Shown: positions 1 through 8,652, counted from the stretch's first letter. The stretch is DNA of 13,292 nt from CANJDH01 sp031430015 (GCA_031430015.1 JANPAR010000162.1:1-13292); one strand, 5' to 3'. The notes: a model not told the origin generated them from the sequence alone. Numbers and translations: made by a program.

Positions 1-609
1 GCACCCGACGCCGACGCCGAATACCACACCGTGATCGAGATTGATCTCAACACCATCACCGAACCCATCGTCGCCTGCCCCAACGACCCGGACGACGTCA
101 AGACGCTCTCCGATGTAGCCGGCAACAAAATCGACGAAGTCTTCATCGGCTCGTGCATGACCAACATCGGCCACTTCCGCGCAGCGTCCAAGCTGCTCGA
201 AGGCAAACGCGACATCCCGGTCAAACTGTGGATGGCGCCGCCGACCAAGATGGACCAGAAGCTCCTCACCGAAGAAGGGCACTACGGCGTCCTCGGCGGC
301 GCCGGCGCACGTATGGAAATGCCCGGCTGCAGCCTGTGCATGGGCAACCAGGCGCAGGTCAAGGAAGGCGCAACCGTGTTCTCCACCTCGACGCGCAACT
401 TCCCCAACCGCCTCGGCAAAAACTCGAACGTCTATCTGGGTTCCGCCGAACTGGCCGCGATCTGCTCCAAGCTCGGCCGCATTCCCACCAAAGAGGAATA
501 CATGACCGACATGGGCGTCATCAACAAGGACGGCTCGAAGATTTACAAGTACATGAACTTCGACCAGATCAAGGATTTTTCGGACGAGGCGGACAAGGTC
601 ACGGCTTGA
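1..609 (+). CDS. acnB: Aconitate hydratase B, C-terminal part (5' end outside window)
   Basis: This is the C-terminal 202 residues of bifunctional aconitase B, which interconverts citrate and isocitrate in the TCA cycle and can also act on 2-methylisocitrate. The reading frame is open from base 1, so the first roughly 660 residues of this ~860-residue family lie upstream. All three [4Fe-4S] ligands fall inside the fragment: Cys52 in the G-S-C-M-T-N motif, and Cys110 and Cys113 in M-P-G-C-S-L-C-M-G-N (numbered from base 1). The frame ends with TGA at 607-609, and a strong intrinsic terminator follows 22 bases later. So acnB is the last gene of its transcript and is not expected to read into the accessory genes beyond. 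Identification is secure from the conserved C-terminal domain. Confidence 0.97.
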   Translation, partial: APDADAEYHTVIEIDLNTITEPIVACPNDPDDVKTLSDVAGNKIDEVFIGSCMTNIGHFRAASKLLEGKRDIPVKLWMAPPTKMDQKLLTEEGHYGVLGGAGARMEMPGCSLCMGNQAQVKEGATVFSTSTRNFPNRLGKNSNVYLGSAELAAICSKLGRIPTKEEYMTDMGVINKDGSKIYKYMNFDQIKDFSDEADKVTA

Positions 610-631
610 GTCGCTCGCGACACTTGATTTG

Positions 632-663
632 AAAAAAAGCCCCGCTACTGCGGGGCTTTTTTT
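632..663 (+). terminator. Rho-independent terminator of acnB
   Basis: This is a perfect 14-bp stem (632-645 with 650-663) around the four-base loop TACT. Seven A, then GCCCCGC, are mirrored by GCGGGGC, then seven T. It begins 22 bases after the acnB stop codon. Because the A-run and T-run are symmetrical, it could also stop transcription arriving from the right, where the HNH gene ends at 824. Confidence 0.93.
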
Positions 664-680
664 CAATTCCGCAGTCCGTC

Positions 681-700
681 AAGAATGGCTTCTGGAGCGG
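681..700 (+). repeat. Dispersed ~20-bp intergenic repeat, copy A
   Basis: AAGAATGGCTTCTGGAGCGG lies between the acnB terminator and the HNH gene. Similar 20-mers occur at 3271-3290 and 10010-10029, all in intergenic DNA and all in the same orientation. This copy matches the third at 16 of 20 positions, and the shared core is AGAATGGCT followed by AGCG. Function is unknown. Confidence 0.45.
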
Positions 701-755
701 TTCCGCGGTGCTTATTCATTGAAAACCATTGGTGGGAACAGGTCTCACTAATCGT

Positions 756-770
756 CGAAATTCAATTTCG
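756..770. repeat. Short inverted repeat downstream of the HNH gene
   Basis: CGAAATT-C-AATTTCG is a perfect 7-bp inverted repeat with a one-base centre, 54 bases past the HNH stop codon. There is no GC stem or T-run, so it is not a convincing terminator. It may be a small protein-binding palindrome or chance. Confidence 0.25.
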
Positions 771-823
771 CCACTGCAAAAATCGGCACCACGTTGTTTT
801 CCGGCGAAAGCCAGCCGGCCCTG

Positions 824-1468
824 CTAAGGCAGTCGACCGGTATTCGCCAAGTAGTTCACCCAGCGTATCCCCTTTGCCGTTGGCCGTAGTGAGCGTCCAA
901 CGAAGAACTCATTTCCATCCGATTTCTTTATAGGGATTCCCTTGAATAGGGCAATAATTCCGTACTCCAACAAGCAACGAAAGCTCTCTTGCTCACCAGT
1001 TGACACTTTGCCGCCATTCGACGATTCCGAATCGGCATTTTGAACTGAATCTGGTGAAAACGAGAACTGTTGATCTAGCGGCTCTGCGGCCAAGTTACGA
1101 ATGAAGGTACGCTCAGCCTCCGAGAGCCTGCCAATAGTTGGCAATTCGTCTGCAATTTCTAGTTTTAGTTTGTAATGCCGAAGTTCGTCCTTAGTGGGGG
1201 TGCCGAGGGCATGGACCCGCGTGTGGCAATTGGGGCATAGCACGATCAAGTTTGCATACTCTGTTTTCCCACCTCCAGATAGCTCGTCGATGTGATGGAT
1301 TTCTAGCCAAGGTGCTGAGCAAATTGTGCAATGGTGACCCGCCTGTTCGAAGAGTCGCTGTTCTAGCGCCGTAGGCACGTATCGTTTGGATGACTTGTAC
1401 GCTCGAATTTCATCATCGAAGTGCTCGGGATGGTCGAGTAGCTTTCGATCAATCAACGGTTGTGCCAT
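824..1468 (-). CDS. HNH endonuclease, 214 aa
   Basis: This is a stand-alone HNH nuclease expected to cut DNA through a beta-beta-alpha metal fold. The core runs from about residue 38 to 90. Two zinc knuckles, C47-x2-C50 and C78-x2-C81, frame the H58-H59, N73 and H82 residues of the HNH signature. After about residue 160 comes a helix-plus-hairpin segment ending in T-A-K-G-I-R-W-V-N-Y-L, which looks like a small winged-helix tail (inference). The ATG at 1468 is preferred over the TTG at 1492 because GAGGA (1476-1480) sits seven bases before it. Composition is clearly AT-richer than the flanking genes (lines 1021-1080 and 1141-1200 are each 26/60 G+C), which suggests horizontal transfer. It lies 57 bases downstream of the XRE gene on the same strand, so co-transcription is possible. 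No methylase or other restriction partner is visible, and the biological target is unknown. Confidence 0.88.
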   Translation of the reverse strand: MAQPLIDRKLLDHPEHFDDEIRAYKSSKRYVPTALEQRLFEQAGHHCTICSAPWLEIHHIDELSGGGKTEYANLIVLCPNCHTRVHALGTPTKDELRHYKLKLEIADELPTIGRLSEAERTFIRNLAAEPLDQQFSFSPDSVQNADSESSNGGKVSTGEQESFRCLLEYGIIALFKGIPIKKSDGNEFFVGRSLRPTAKGIRWVNYLANTGRLP

Positions 1469-1475
1469 TTGCGTT

Positions 1476-1480
1476 TCCTC
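1476..1480 (-). promoter_or_regulatory. Ribosome binding site of the HNH gene
   Basis: GAGGA on the minus strand lies seven bases before the ATG at 1468. It falls inside the longer reading frame that would start at TTG 1492, and so decides the start in favour of 1468. Confidence 0.7.
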
Positions 1481-1525
1481 AATCAATAACAATCACAGCG
1501 GTGGCTGGCCGCGCCAGACGACTGC

Positions 1526-1918
1526 TCATAGCGCCTCGTTGCCTGCGAGGCACGTAGCATCCCACGCAGCAAGGTCTGCGGGCATGGGCGCGCGCGGATT
1601 GCACTGCGCATTGAGTTCGGCAGCGCTACGTTTTTCGACGCGCACCGCCGGCTCGACCTTGATGCGCTTGCCGCGCTCTGCCTGCCAGAGTTCGTATTGC
1701 GCTTGCGCGTGCAGCCATGTCTCTGCACTGCCGCCGAGCCATTGTGCAAATCGGATCGCCATGTCTGCGCTAATCGCGGCGCGGCCATTGACGACGCGGG
1801 ACAGCGCCACCCGCGACACGCCGAGTTGCGCGGCGGCATCGGTGACACTCAAGCCCAGATCGGGGAGCACGTCTTCGCGCAGCACCAGTCCGGGGTGCGG
1901 AGGATTGGACATCTTCAT
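1526..1918 (-). CDS. HigA-family XRE antitoxin/regulator, 130 aa
   Basis: This is a helix-turn-helix protein of the HigA/VapI antitoxin family, which normally neutralises a HigB RNase and represses its own operon. The family hallmark N-P-P-H-P-G is at residues 4-9. The HTH follows at about residues 21-60 (sequences D-A-A-A-Q-L-G-V-S-R and V-V-N-G-R), then W-L-H-A-Q-A-Q-Y-E-L-W-Q, typical of HigA. About 40 extra C-terminal residues exceed the usual ~100-residue size. The ATG at 1918 is six bases from AAAGGA (1925-1930). An in-frame ATG at 1924 makes an ATGA overlap with the preceding 52-codon frame but touches the ribosome site, so 1918 is preferred. No intact HigB toxin is adjacent, so it is either an orphan antitoxin or regulates the neighbouring genes. 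The family call is firm; the partner is unknown. Confidence 0.85.
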   Translation of the reverse strand: MKMSNPPHPGLVLREDVLPDLGLSVTDAAAQLGVSRVALSRVVNGRAAISADMAIRFAQWLGGSAETWLHAQAQYELWQAERGKRIKVEPAVRVEKRSAAELNAQCNPRAPMPADLAAWDATCLAGNEAL

Positions 1919-1920
1919 GG

Positions 1921-2079
1921 TCATTCCTTTGGGTCATAGTCATCATTGCCCACTGATCGGTATCCTCTGCGGAGAGTCGCATGGATAGCGCGTCCTTGCA
2001 GCCATGCCGCCAGCCCGACCGGGTCGAACCAGTCGAGGGCTACGCTGGCATCAATGACGATGAGATCAGGCCCGGCCAT
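1921..2079 (-). CDS. 52-aa small ORF resembling a truncated PIN-domain toxin
   Basis: This ORF is ATG at 2079 to TGA at 1921. Residues 6-18, L-I-V-I-D-A-S-V-A-L-D-W-F, match the first strand of VapC-type PIN nucleases, including the first metal-binding Asp (D10). The remaining 34 residues (rich in W, R, G and ending N-D-D-Y-D-P-K-E) do not continue as a recognisable PIN fold, and a full toxin would be about 130 residues. The start overlaps the end of the 79-aa gene by 14 bases. The stop overlaps the alternative ATG 1924 of the XRE gene as ATGA, so it is wedged into a translationally coupled run. The most likely reading is a toxin remnant after a deletion that joined its 5' end to DNA before the XRE gene. 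A genuine short protein is possible. Confidence 0.5.
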   Translation of the reverse strand: MAGPDLIVIDASVALDWFDPVGLAAWLQGRAIHATLRRGYRSVGNDDYDPKE

Positions 2080-2305
2080 TTCGAAGGGCGCGTATGGACT
2101 GGGCGGCGTTCAGTTCGCCAACGCGGCGCTTGCGGCGCGGAAACCGTTTGTCAAATTCGATGCTCATGGCGCGAAAGGCGTCCGGGTCGCCACGCGTGTA
2201 TACAAAGCCAGTGCGCCCGCCCATTTCGACCTGTTGAACCTTGACAGCCGGTACCGATTTTTTAGCCGCTGGCTTGCGGGCGTCGTCGTCGAGCAGTGTT
2301 CGCAT
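2066..2305 (-). CDS. 79-aa hypothetical protein, probable antitoxin of the PIN-like ORF
   Basis: I do not recognise the family. The protein is small and basic. The N-terminus is Lys/Ala-rich (K-P-A-A-K-K), then comes a short hydrophobic stretch (V-K-V-Q-Q-V-E-M) followed by R-G-D-P-D-A-F. The C-terminal third is strongly basic, with R-F-P-R-R-K-R-R. The ATG at 2305 is preceded by AAAGGG about seven bases upstream. Its end overlaps the start of the PIN-like ORF by 14 bases, the arrangement usual for an antitoxin immediately before its toxin. A good -10 hexamer (TACAAT) lies 31 bases upstream. The antitoxin role is inferred from size, overlap and neighbour only. Reading frames also run on the opposite strand here, but none has a recognisable product. 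Confidence 0.5.
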   Translation of the reverse strand: MRTLLDDDARKPAAKKSVPAVKVQQVEMGGRTGFVYTRGDPDAFRAMSIEFDKRFPRRKRRVGELNAAQSIRALRNGRA

Positions 2306-2336
2306 GCCTCAGCCCTTTGCAGATTGAGAGTGATTG

Positions 2337-2363
2337 ATTGTAGCGACAGGGGTAATTGACCAA
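2337..2363 (-). promoter_or_regulatory. Candidate promoter for the minus-strand antitoxin/XRE run
   Basis: Reading the minus strand, TACAAT (2337-2342) is one mismatch from the sigma-70 -10 consensus. A weak TTGGTC (2358-2363) stands 15 bases before it, shorter than the ideal 17. The -10 lies 31 bases before the ATG at 2305. A plus-strand TTGACC (2356-2361) overlaps the same place but lacks a clear -10 partner. Confidence 0.35.
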
Positions 2364-2402
2364 TGACAGCCTTCGTGGGCAATCAGGCGCAGGTCTGGCG
2401 TA

Positions 2403-2416
2403 GAATTCCGGAATTC
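2403..2416. promoter_or_regulatory. 14-bp perfect palindrome, probable operator of the UPF0175/DUF3368 operon
   Basis: GAATTCCGGAATTC is a perfect palindrome ending 19 bases before the antitoxin ATG at 2436. Its left edge overlaps TAGAAT (2401-2406), a possible -10 hexamer. Antitoxins commonly repress their own operon by binding a palindrome at the promoter, so this is the natural candidate site. Binding itself is inferred. Confidence 0.5.
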
Positions 2417-2435
2417 GTTTTCGCCCGTAACTACA

Positions 2436-2684
2436 ATGGAACTCGTTCTCCAAGTCCCCGCAACATTGCCCGACGCGATGCAGCGCTCGCCGGAAGAATT
2501 TGCACGCGACGCCAAGATGGCGATGGCGGTCAAGTTCTACGAGATGAAGAGTCTCTCCTCTGGCATGGCCGCACAATTGGCGGGGGTGTCGCGCGTGGCA
2601 TTTTTGCTTGAGTTGCATCGTTATGGTGTGGCGGCGATTGATTTGACCGCTGCCGAAATCGAATCCGACGCGGCCAATGCCTGA
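2436..2684 (+). CDS. UPF0175-family antitoxin, 82 aa
   Basis: This small protein is of the UPF0175 family, the usual antitoxin partner of DUF3368 PIN toxins. Recognisable features are the N-terminal beta-strand (M-E-L-V-L-Q-V-P), the helix around residues 19-37 (P-E-E-F-A-R-D-A-K-M-A-M-A-V-K-F-Y-E), and the HTH-like S-S-G-M-A-A-Q-L-A-G-V-S-R-V-A-F-L at about residues 41-57. The acidic tail probably contacts the toxin. Length is typical. The stop overlaps the toxin start by eight bases (ATGCCTGA), so the two are translationally coupled. The ATG at 2436 has no strong Shine-Dalgarno, but it marks the family's normal N-terminus. Expected role: neutralise the toxin and autoregulate through the palindrome just upstream. 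Confidence 0.88.
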   Translation: MELVLQVPATLPDAMQRSPEEFARDAKMAMAVKFYEMKSLSSGMAAQLAGVSRVAFLLELHRYGVAAIDLTAAEIESDAANA

Positions 2685-3168
2685 CCGCGTTGTCGTCGTC
2701 AATACCACTCCCCTGATTGCGCTCGCGGCGTCGGGCTGCTTCGATGCCCTGCGGCTGTTGTTCGATCGCGTGATCGTGCCGCTCGAAGTTGCGGAGGAAA
2801 TCCACGTTGGGGGCCGGCACGGTATCGGAGTGGCCGAACTGCGTAGCTCTGCATGGCTGGACATTCAGCCCAGCCAAGCTGTGATTCCCGCCTACCTCGC
2901 CAACGCATTGGACCGGGGCGAAGCGGCAGTTATTGCCACTGCACTGGAACGCGGTGTTCACTTGGTCTGCATTGATGAGACGGTCGGGCGGCGTATGGCA
3001 CGGCTCGCTGGGCTGCAACTAACCGGTTCGCTGGGCGTCCTCATTAAAGCCAAGCGACGCGGTTTTCCAGTTGTCATCGCCGATGCTGTGCGGCGTATGC
3101 ACGATCAGGGCATCTGGCTCTCTGCGCAAGTCATCGAAACTGCGCTCGCTGCGGCTGGAGAAGTTTGA
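2677..3168 (+). CDS. DUF3368 PIN-domain toxin, 163 aa
   Basis: This is a probable RNase toxin of the DUF3368 branch of the PIN superfamily. It starts V-V-V-V-N-T-T-P-L-I-A-L-A (residues 5-17), then has V-I-V-P-L-E-V-A-E-E (32-41) and the family core L-D-R-G-E-A-A-V-I-A (78-87) and C-I-D-E-T-V-G-R-R (98-106). It continues T-G-S-L-G-V-L-I-K-A-K-R (117-128). Likely metal-site acidic residues are E40 or E41, E82 and D100. The first PIN Asp is Asn9; from memory, Asn is frequent here within DUF3368, so this alone does not show inactivity. The length is normal and the frame intact. Translation is coupled to the upstream antitoxin by an eight-base overlap. About 260 bases separate it from the next gene. 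Confidence 0.88.
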   Translation: MPDRVVVVNTTPLIALAASGCFDALRLLFDRVIVPLEVAEEIHVGGRHGIGVAELRSSAWLDIQPSQAVIPAYLANALDRGEAAVIATALERGVHLVCIDETVGRRMARLAGLQLTGSLGVLIKAKRRGFPVVIADAVRRMHDQGIWLSAQVIETALAAAGEV

Positions 3169-3270
3169 TCGCCCAGGATTTTTCTGGCGGCACTGCTCAC
3201 GCTCTCCTCTCACGAGGCTGCACCTGCCCGCAAAGGCGCATGGAATGGACATCTTGGCGGCCATACCTCC

Positions 3271-3290
3271 AAGAATGGCTCTGGTAGCGC
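3271..3290 (+). repeat. Dispersed ~20-bp intergenic repeat, copy B
   Basis: AAGAATGGCTCTGGTAGCGC lies between the DUF3368 toxin and the fadJ-like gene. It differs from the copy at 10010-10029 at three of 20 positions. It contains a minimal GCT...AGC dyad. Confidence 0.45.
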
Positions 3291-3317
3291 CTCGCAGCAG
3301 CTGGCGTAAGCATGACC

Positions 3318-3323
3318 TAGAAT
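3318..3323 (+). promoter_or_regulatory. Possible -10 element of the fadJ-like gene
   Basis: TAGAAT lies 106 bases before the GTG start, in the 261-base gap after the toxin gene. No convincing -35 hexamer is found 16-18 bases upstream. It is listed because the same hexamer also precedes the UPF0175 gene (2401) and acnA (5819). Confidence 0.25.
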
Positions 3324-3429
3324 CCCGGTAAGAAAACGCTGATACCCAGCGCGAACATGGGCCGGCACATTTGATCGAAGCATCGTTGGCTGAAGGCAAA
3401 ATGATGGAGAACCTCGTGCAGGTAAAGCG

Positions 3430-5619
3430 GTGAGTCAGTCGGCGTCAGACATCAATCAAGGCGATGCGATCGAGCCCCCGGGAACCCTTCTCGGTACCTG
3501 GGGCGCGGAATTCACGTTGCGTCTTCTGCCTTCCGGCGTGTCGGTCCTGACGCTTGAAGTGCCTGGCCGGGCAAATACGCTTTCTACCGAAATCATCGGG
3601 CATTTCTCCCAGGCGCTCGACGCGGTGCAGAAGGATGCGCGCATCAAGGCGCTGATCTTTCGCTCCGGCAAAAAAGATCATTTTGCTTACGGCGCCGACG
3701 TAAAAGAGATTGCCCAATTCGGCAGCAAGGAGATTGCGCACCGCAGCTCCTCAAACGGGCACAAGGTATACCAGCAGGTGCTCGACATCACCAAGCCGAC
3801 TCTGGTGGCAGTGCATGGCCCCTGCCTGGGCGGCGGCCTGGAATTGGCGCTTTGCTTCGACAAGCGCGTCTGCTCGAACGCCAAAGAGACGGTGTTTGCC
3901 ATGCCGGAAGTCACCCTGGGCGTGATACCCGGCCTTGGCGGAACGCAACGTCTGCCGCGCCTGATCGGCGTCAAGCCGGCTCTGGAAATGATCCTGTTTG
4001 GTCATAGCCTTTCGGTTGAACAAGCCCTCAAGGCCAACCTGGTAGACGAGAGCGTCGAGGTCGCCGGCCTGATGCAACGTGCGGAATCCCTGGCGCTGAC
4101 GCTGTGCAGCACCCAGAAGCCGGAACACAAGCTGCAGGTCAGGTACACGAACTGCTTTCAGCCGGACACCATGCCTGCGGAAGAGCGCGCGCGGATTGAC
4201 GGCACCATCAAGACGCTGGAGCGCATTCTCAAAATGCGCGTCACGCACCACTACCCTGCCCCGCTCCTGGCGCTGGAAACCGTGAAGTTTGGCGTCGAGA
4301 ACGGGCTCGCCGCGGGCATTGAAAAGGAAATCGGCCACTTTGGCGAACTGGCCTCGTCCGACGTCGCCAGAAACCTGATTGCCCTGGCGTTCCACAAGGA
4401 AATCGCCCAGCAAAGCGCCAACCGCACGCTGAGCCAGGTCGGCGGGATCCACTCACTGGGCGTGGTGGGTGCCGGCACCATGGGCAAAGGCATTGCGGAA
4501 GCGTCCTTGAAGGCAGGCATTGCTGTTCGCGTCAAAACCTCCAGCGCGGAAAAAGCCCATGCGGAGGCGGGCCGCCTCAATGCCAAAGGATATAAGGCGG
4601 TGGCACAACCGGCTACGGGTTACGCTGACTTGTCCGATTGCGACCTCATCATCGAATCGGTATATGAAAACCTGGACACCAAGAGGCAAGTGCTGCAAGG
4701 ACTGTCACACGCCCTGGCGCACAAGCCAGCGACGGTGCTGGCGACCAATACCTCGTCGATTCCCCTGAGCCGGCTTAGCGAGTTTGTCGAGAACAAGCAA
4801 AACTTTCTCGGCCTGCATTTTTTCAATCCGGTCGACAAGATGCCATTGGTGGAAGTGATTCCCCAGAGCCAGACCAGCCCGGAAGTGCAAAAAAAAGCCA
4901 TCGCCTTTCTCGCCCAGACCGGCAAGGTGCCCATCCTCGTCAAGGACTCCCCCGGGTTTCTGGTCAACCGGCTGCTCGCCTGCCTCTTGCTGGACGCATT
5001 GCGCATTGCCGATGAGGGCGTGCCGATCAACTGGATTGAAACAGCCGCGCGCGATTTCGGCTTGCCCCTGCCTCCGTTTGAATTGTTCGACGAGTTGTCG
5101 TGGGAAATCGCCATGTCGGTCGCGTACTACATGCGCGAGAGTTTCGGAGAGCGCTTTGCCGTCCCACCGCTGGTGCCCAAAGCGCTGGCGCTTGGATTGC
5201 AGGGCAAGAAAACCGGCGCGGGCTGCTACACCTGGGCCGGCAACAAAAGAGGCGCGCTCAACCCAGTTTTCCTGGCCACCACAAATGTAAAAACCAGCAG
5301 CGAGCCGTTGGATGAAGCGAACAGGAGCATGATCCTCAAGCGGATTTTCCTGCCGATGATCGACGAGGCAGCGCGCTGCCTTGAAGAACACGTAGTGCGC
5401 AAACCCCGGGACATCGACCTTGCGGTCATCATCGGCCTCGGTTTCCCGCCTTATACGGGCGGCCTGCTCAAATATGCCGATTCGCTTGGCATCGCCAGCG
5501 TTGTCGACAATTTGACCGCCATCTACGAGGCGCACGATCCCCCAGGGCGCATGATCTCAGGCATGCTGGCCGGCATGAAGAACACGGCCCGCGGTTTTTA
5601 CGGGGCAGCCAGGGAGTAA
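3430..5619 (+). CDS. FadJ-like enoyl-CoA hydratase / 3-hydroxyacyl-CoA dehydrogenase, 729 aa
   Basis: This is the fused fatty-acid beta-oxidation enzyme (FadB/FadJ alpha-subunit type): it hydrates enoyl-CoA, then oxidises 3-hydroxyacyl-CoA. The crotonase domain is about residues 25-210, with catalytic glutamates E138 (L-G-G-G-L-E-L-A) and E160 (M-P-E-V-T-L-G), 22 apart as in FadJ. The dehydrogenase begins at about 343 with the Rossmann loop G347-A-G-T-M-G. It carries T-N-T-S-S (439-443), catalytic H463 (G-L-H-F-F-N-P) and E475. The C-terminal helical repeats include V-K-D-S-P-G-F-L-V-N-R and G-F-P-P-Y-T-G-G. Oddly, the Asp that normally ends beta-2 and binds the NAD ribose is replaced (V-R-V-K-T370-S-S), and the next helical segment is about 15 residues shorter than in FadB. 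The GTG start is supported by AGG seven bases upstream and by a stop at 3391-3393 in frame. No thiolase is adjacent. fadJ and fadB homologues cannot be told apart with certainty. Confidence 0.88.
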   Translation: MSQSASDINQGDAIEPPGTLLGTWGAEFTLRLLPSGVSVLTLEVPGRANTLSTEIIGHFSQALDAVQKDARIKALIFRSGKKDHFAYGADVKEIAQFGSKEIAHRSSSNGHKVYQQVLDITKPTLVAVHGPCLGGGLELALCFDKRVCSNAKETVFAMPEVTLGVIPGLGGTQRLPRLIGVKPALEMILFGHSLSVEQALKANLVDESVEVAGLMQRAESLALTLCSTQKPEHKLQVRYTNCFQPDTMPAEERARIDGTIKTLERILKMRVTHHYPAPLLALETVKFGVENGLAAGIEKEIGHFGELASSDVARNLIALAFHKEIAQQSANRTLSQVGGIHSLGVVGAGTMGKGIAEASLKAGIAVRVKTSSAEKAHAEAGRLNAKGYKAVAQPATGYADLSDCDLIIESVYENLDTKRQVLQGLSHALAHKPATVLATNTSSIPLSRLSEFVENKQNFLGLHFFNPVDKMPLVEVIPQSQTSPEVQKKAIAFLAQTGKVPILVKDSPGFLVNRLLACLLLDALRIADEGVPINWIETAARDFGLPLPPFELFDELSWEIAMSVAYYMRESFGERFAVPPLVPKALALGLQGKKTGAGCYTWAGNKRGALNPVFLATTNVKTSSEPLDEANRSMILKRIFLPMIDEAARCLEEHVVRKPRDIDLAVIIGLGFPPYTGGLLKYADSLGIASVVDNLTAIYEAHDPPGRMISGMLAGMKNTARGFYGAARE

Positions 5620-5685
5620 TCCAAAGCCCGTCAGCTTCACGTCTTGGACCAGGGATGGTCGCTACTCGAGGATGAAGGACTGCGT

Positions 5686-5726
5686 TGTTTCAGTCATTAT
5701 TGCCTTTCTGCGATGCGACTGAAACA
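5686..5726. repeat. 10-bp perfect inverted repeat upstream of acnA
   Basis: TGTTTCAGTC (5686-5695) is exactly mirrored by GACTGAAACA (5717-5726) across a 21-base spacer. Half-site centres are 31 bp apart, about three helical turns, which suits a regulator gripping one DNA face. It could also form an RNA hairpin in a transcript leaving the fadJ-like gene. It lies 93 bases before the candidate acnA -10. Confidence 0.45.
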
Positions 5727-5818
5727 TTCGCTACCTGACCGTATTTGCACGCTTGAAAGCCCAGTAACAGGCGCGACCATTTGTTGTCTGGCGAACGTAC
5801 GCGACAGGCGCCTTGGCC

Positions 5819-5824
5819 TAGAAT
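5819..5824 (+). promoter_or_regulatory. Possible -10 element of acnA
   Basis: TAGAAT is followed by GGGCC and lies 98 bases before the acnA ATG. No good -35 is visible at normal spacing, so an activator-dependent promoter, or no promoter here at all, are both possible. Confidence 0.3.
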
Positions 5825-5912
5825 GGGCCGGTCTGCGCCCCGACCTGGGGGATACGCCGCACCTTTGCCTCCTCTGGCGTTCAGACGGTTGCGGTGGGCC
5901 ACACCCACTCCT

Positions 5913-5916
5913 GGAG
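5913..5916 (+). promoter_or_regulatory. Ribosome binding site of acnA
   Basis: GGAG lies six bases before the ATG at 5923. It decides the start against the 93-residue longer in-frame reading from 5644, whose extra residues are not aconitase-like. Confidence 0.75.
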
Positions 5917-5922
5917 CACACC

Positions 5923-8652
<2,730 letters not shown>

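Larger units (their letters stand above)
5620..5922 (+). other. 303-bp intergenic region / acnA leader
   Basis: No gene is supported here, although the acnA frame stays open back to an ATG-less TTG at 5644. It holds a 10-bp inverted repeat (5686-5726), an AGGCGCCT palindrome (5806-5813), a TAGAAT -10-like hexamer (5819-5824) and the acnA ribosome site (5913-5916). There is no T-run after the inverted repeat, so no intrinsic terminator for the upstream fadJ-like gene is visible. Confidence 0.6.

Noticed and set aside
1469..1492. TTG start eight codons upstream for the HNH gene
   Set aside because: The good ribosome site GAGGA lies inside this extension and is correctly spaced for ATG 1468.
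2677..3168. DUF3368 toxin judged inactive because the first PIN Asp is Asn9
   Set aside because: Asn at this position is, as I recall, common in DUF3368, and the other acidic residues and full length are intact, so inactivity is not supported.
3335..3433. Open frame of about 33 codons before the fadJ-like gene as a gene remnant
   Set aside because: The residues match nothing I recognise; only the last ten codons have a start and ribosome site, and these are reported as a possible leader ORF.
4705..5535. 276-codon minus-strand frame opposite the fadJ-like gene
   Set aside because: It is antisense to strongly conserved coding sequence, with no motif of its own.
5644..5922. In-frame extension of acnA by 93 residues from 5644
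   Set aside because: The added residues (Cys/Trp/Leu/Arg-rich) resemble no aconitase N-terminus, the start codon is not ATG, and GGAG six bases before ATG 5923 gives a family-length protein.
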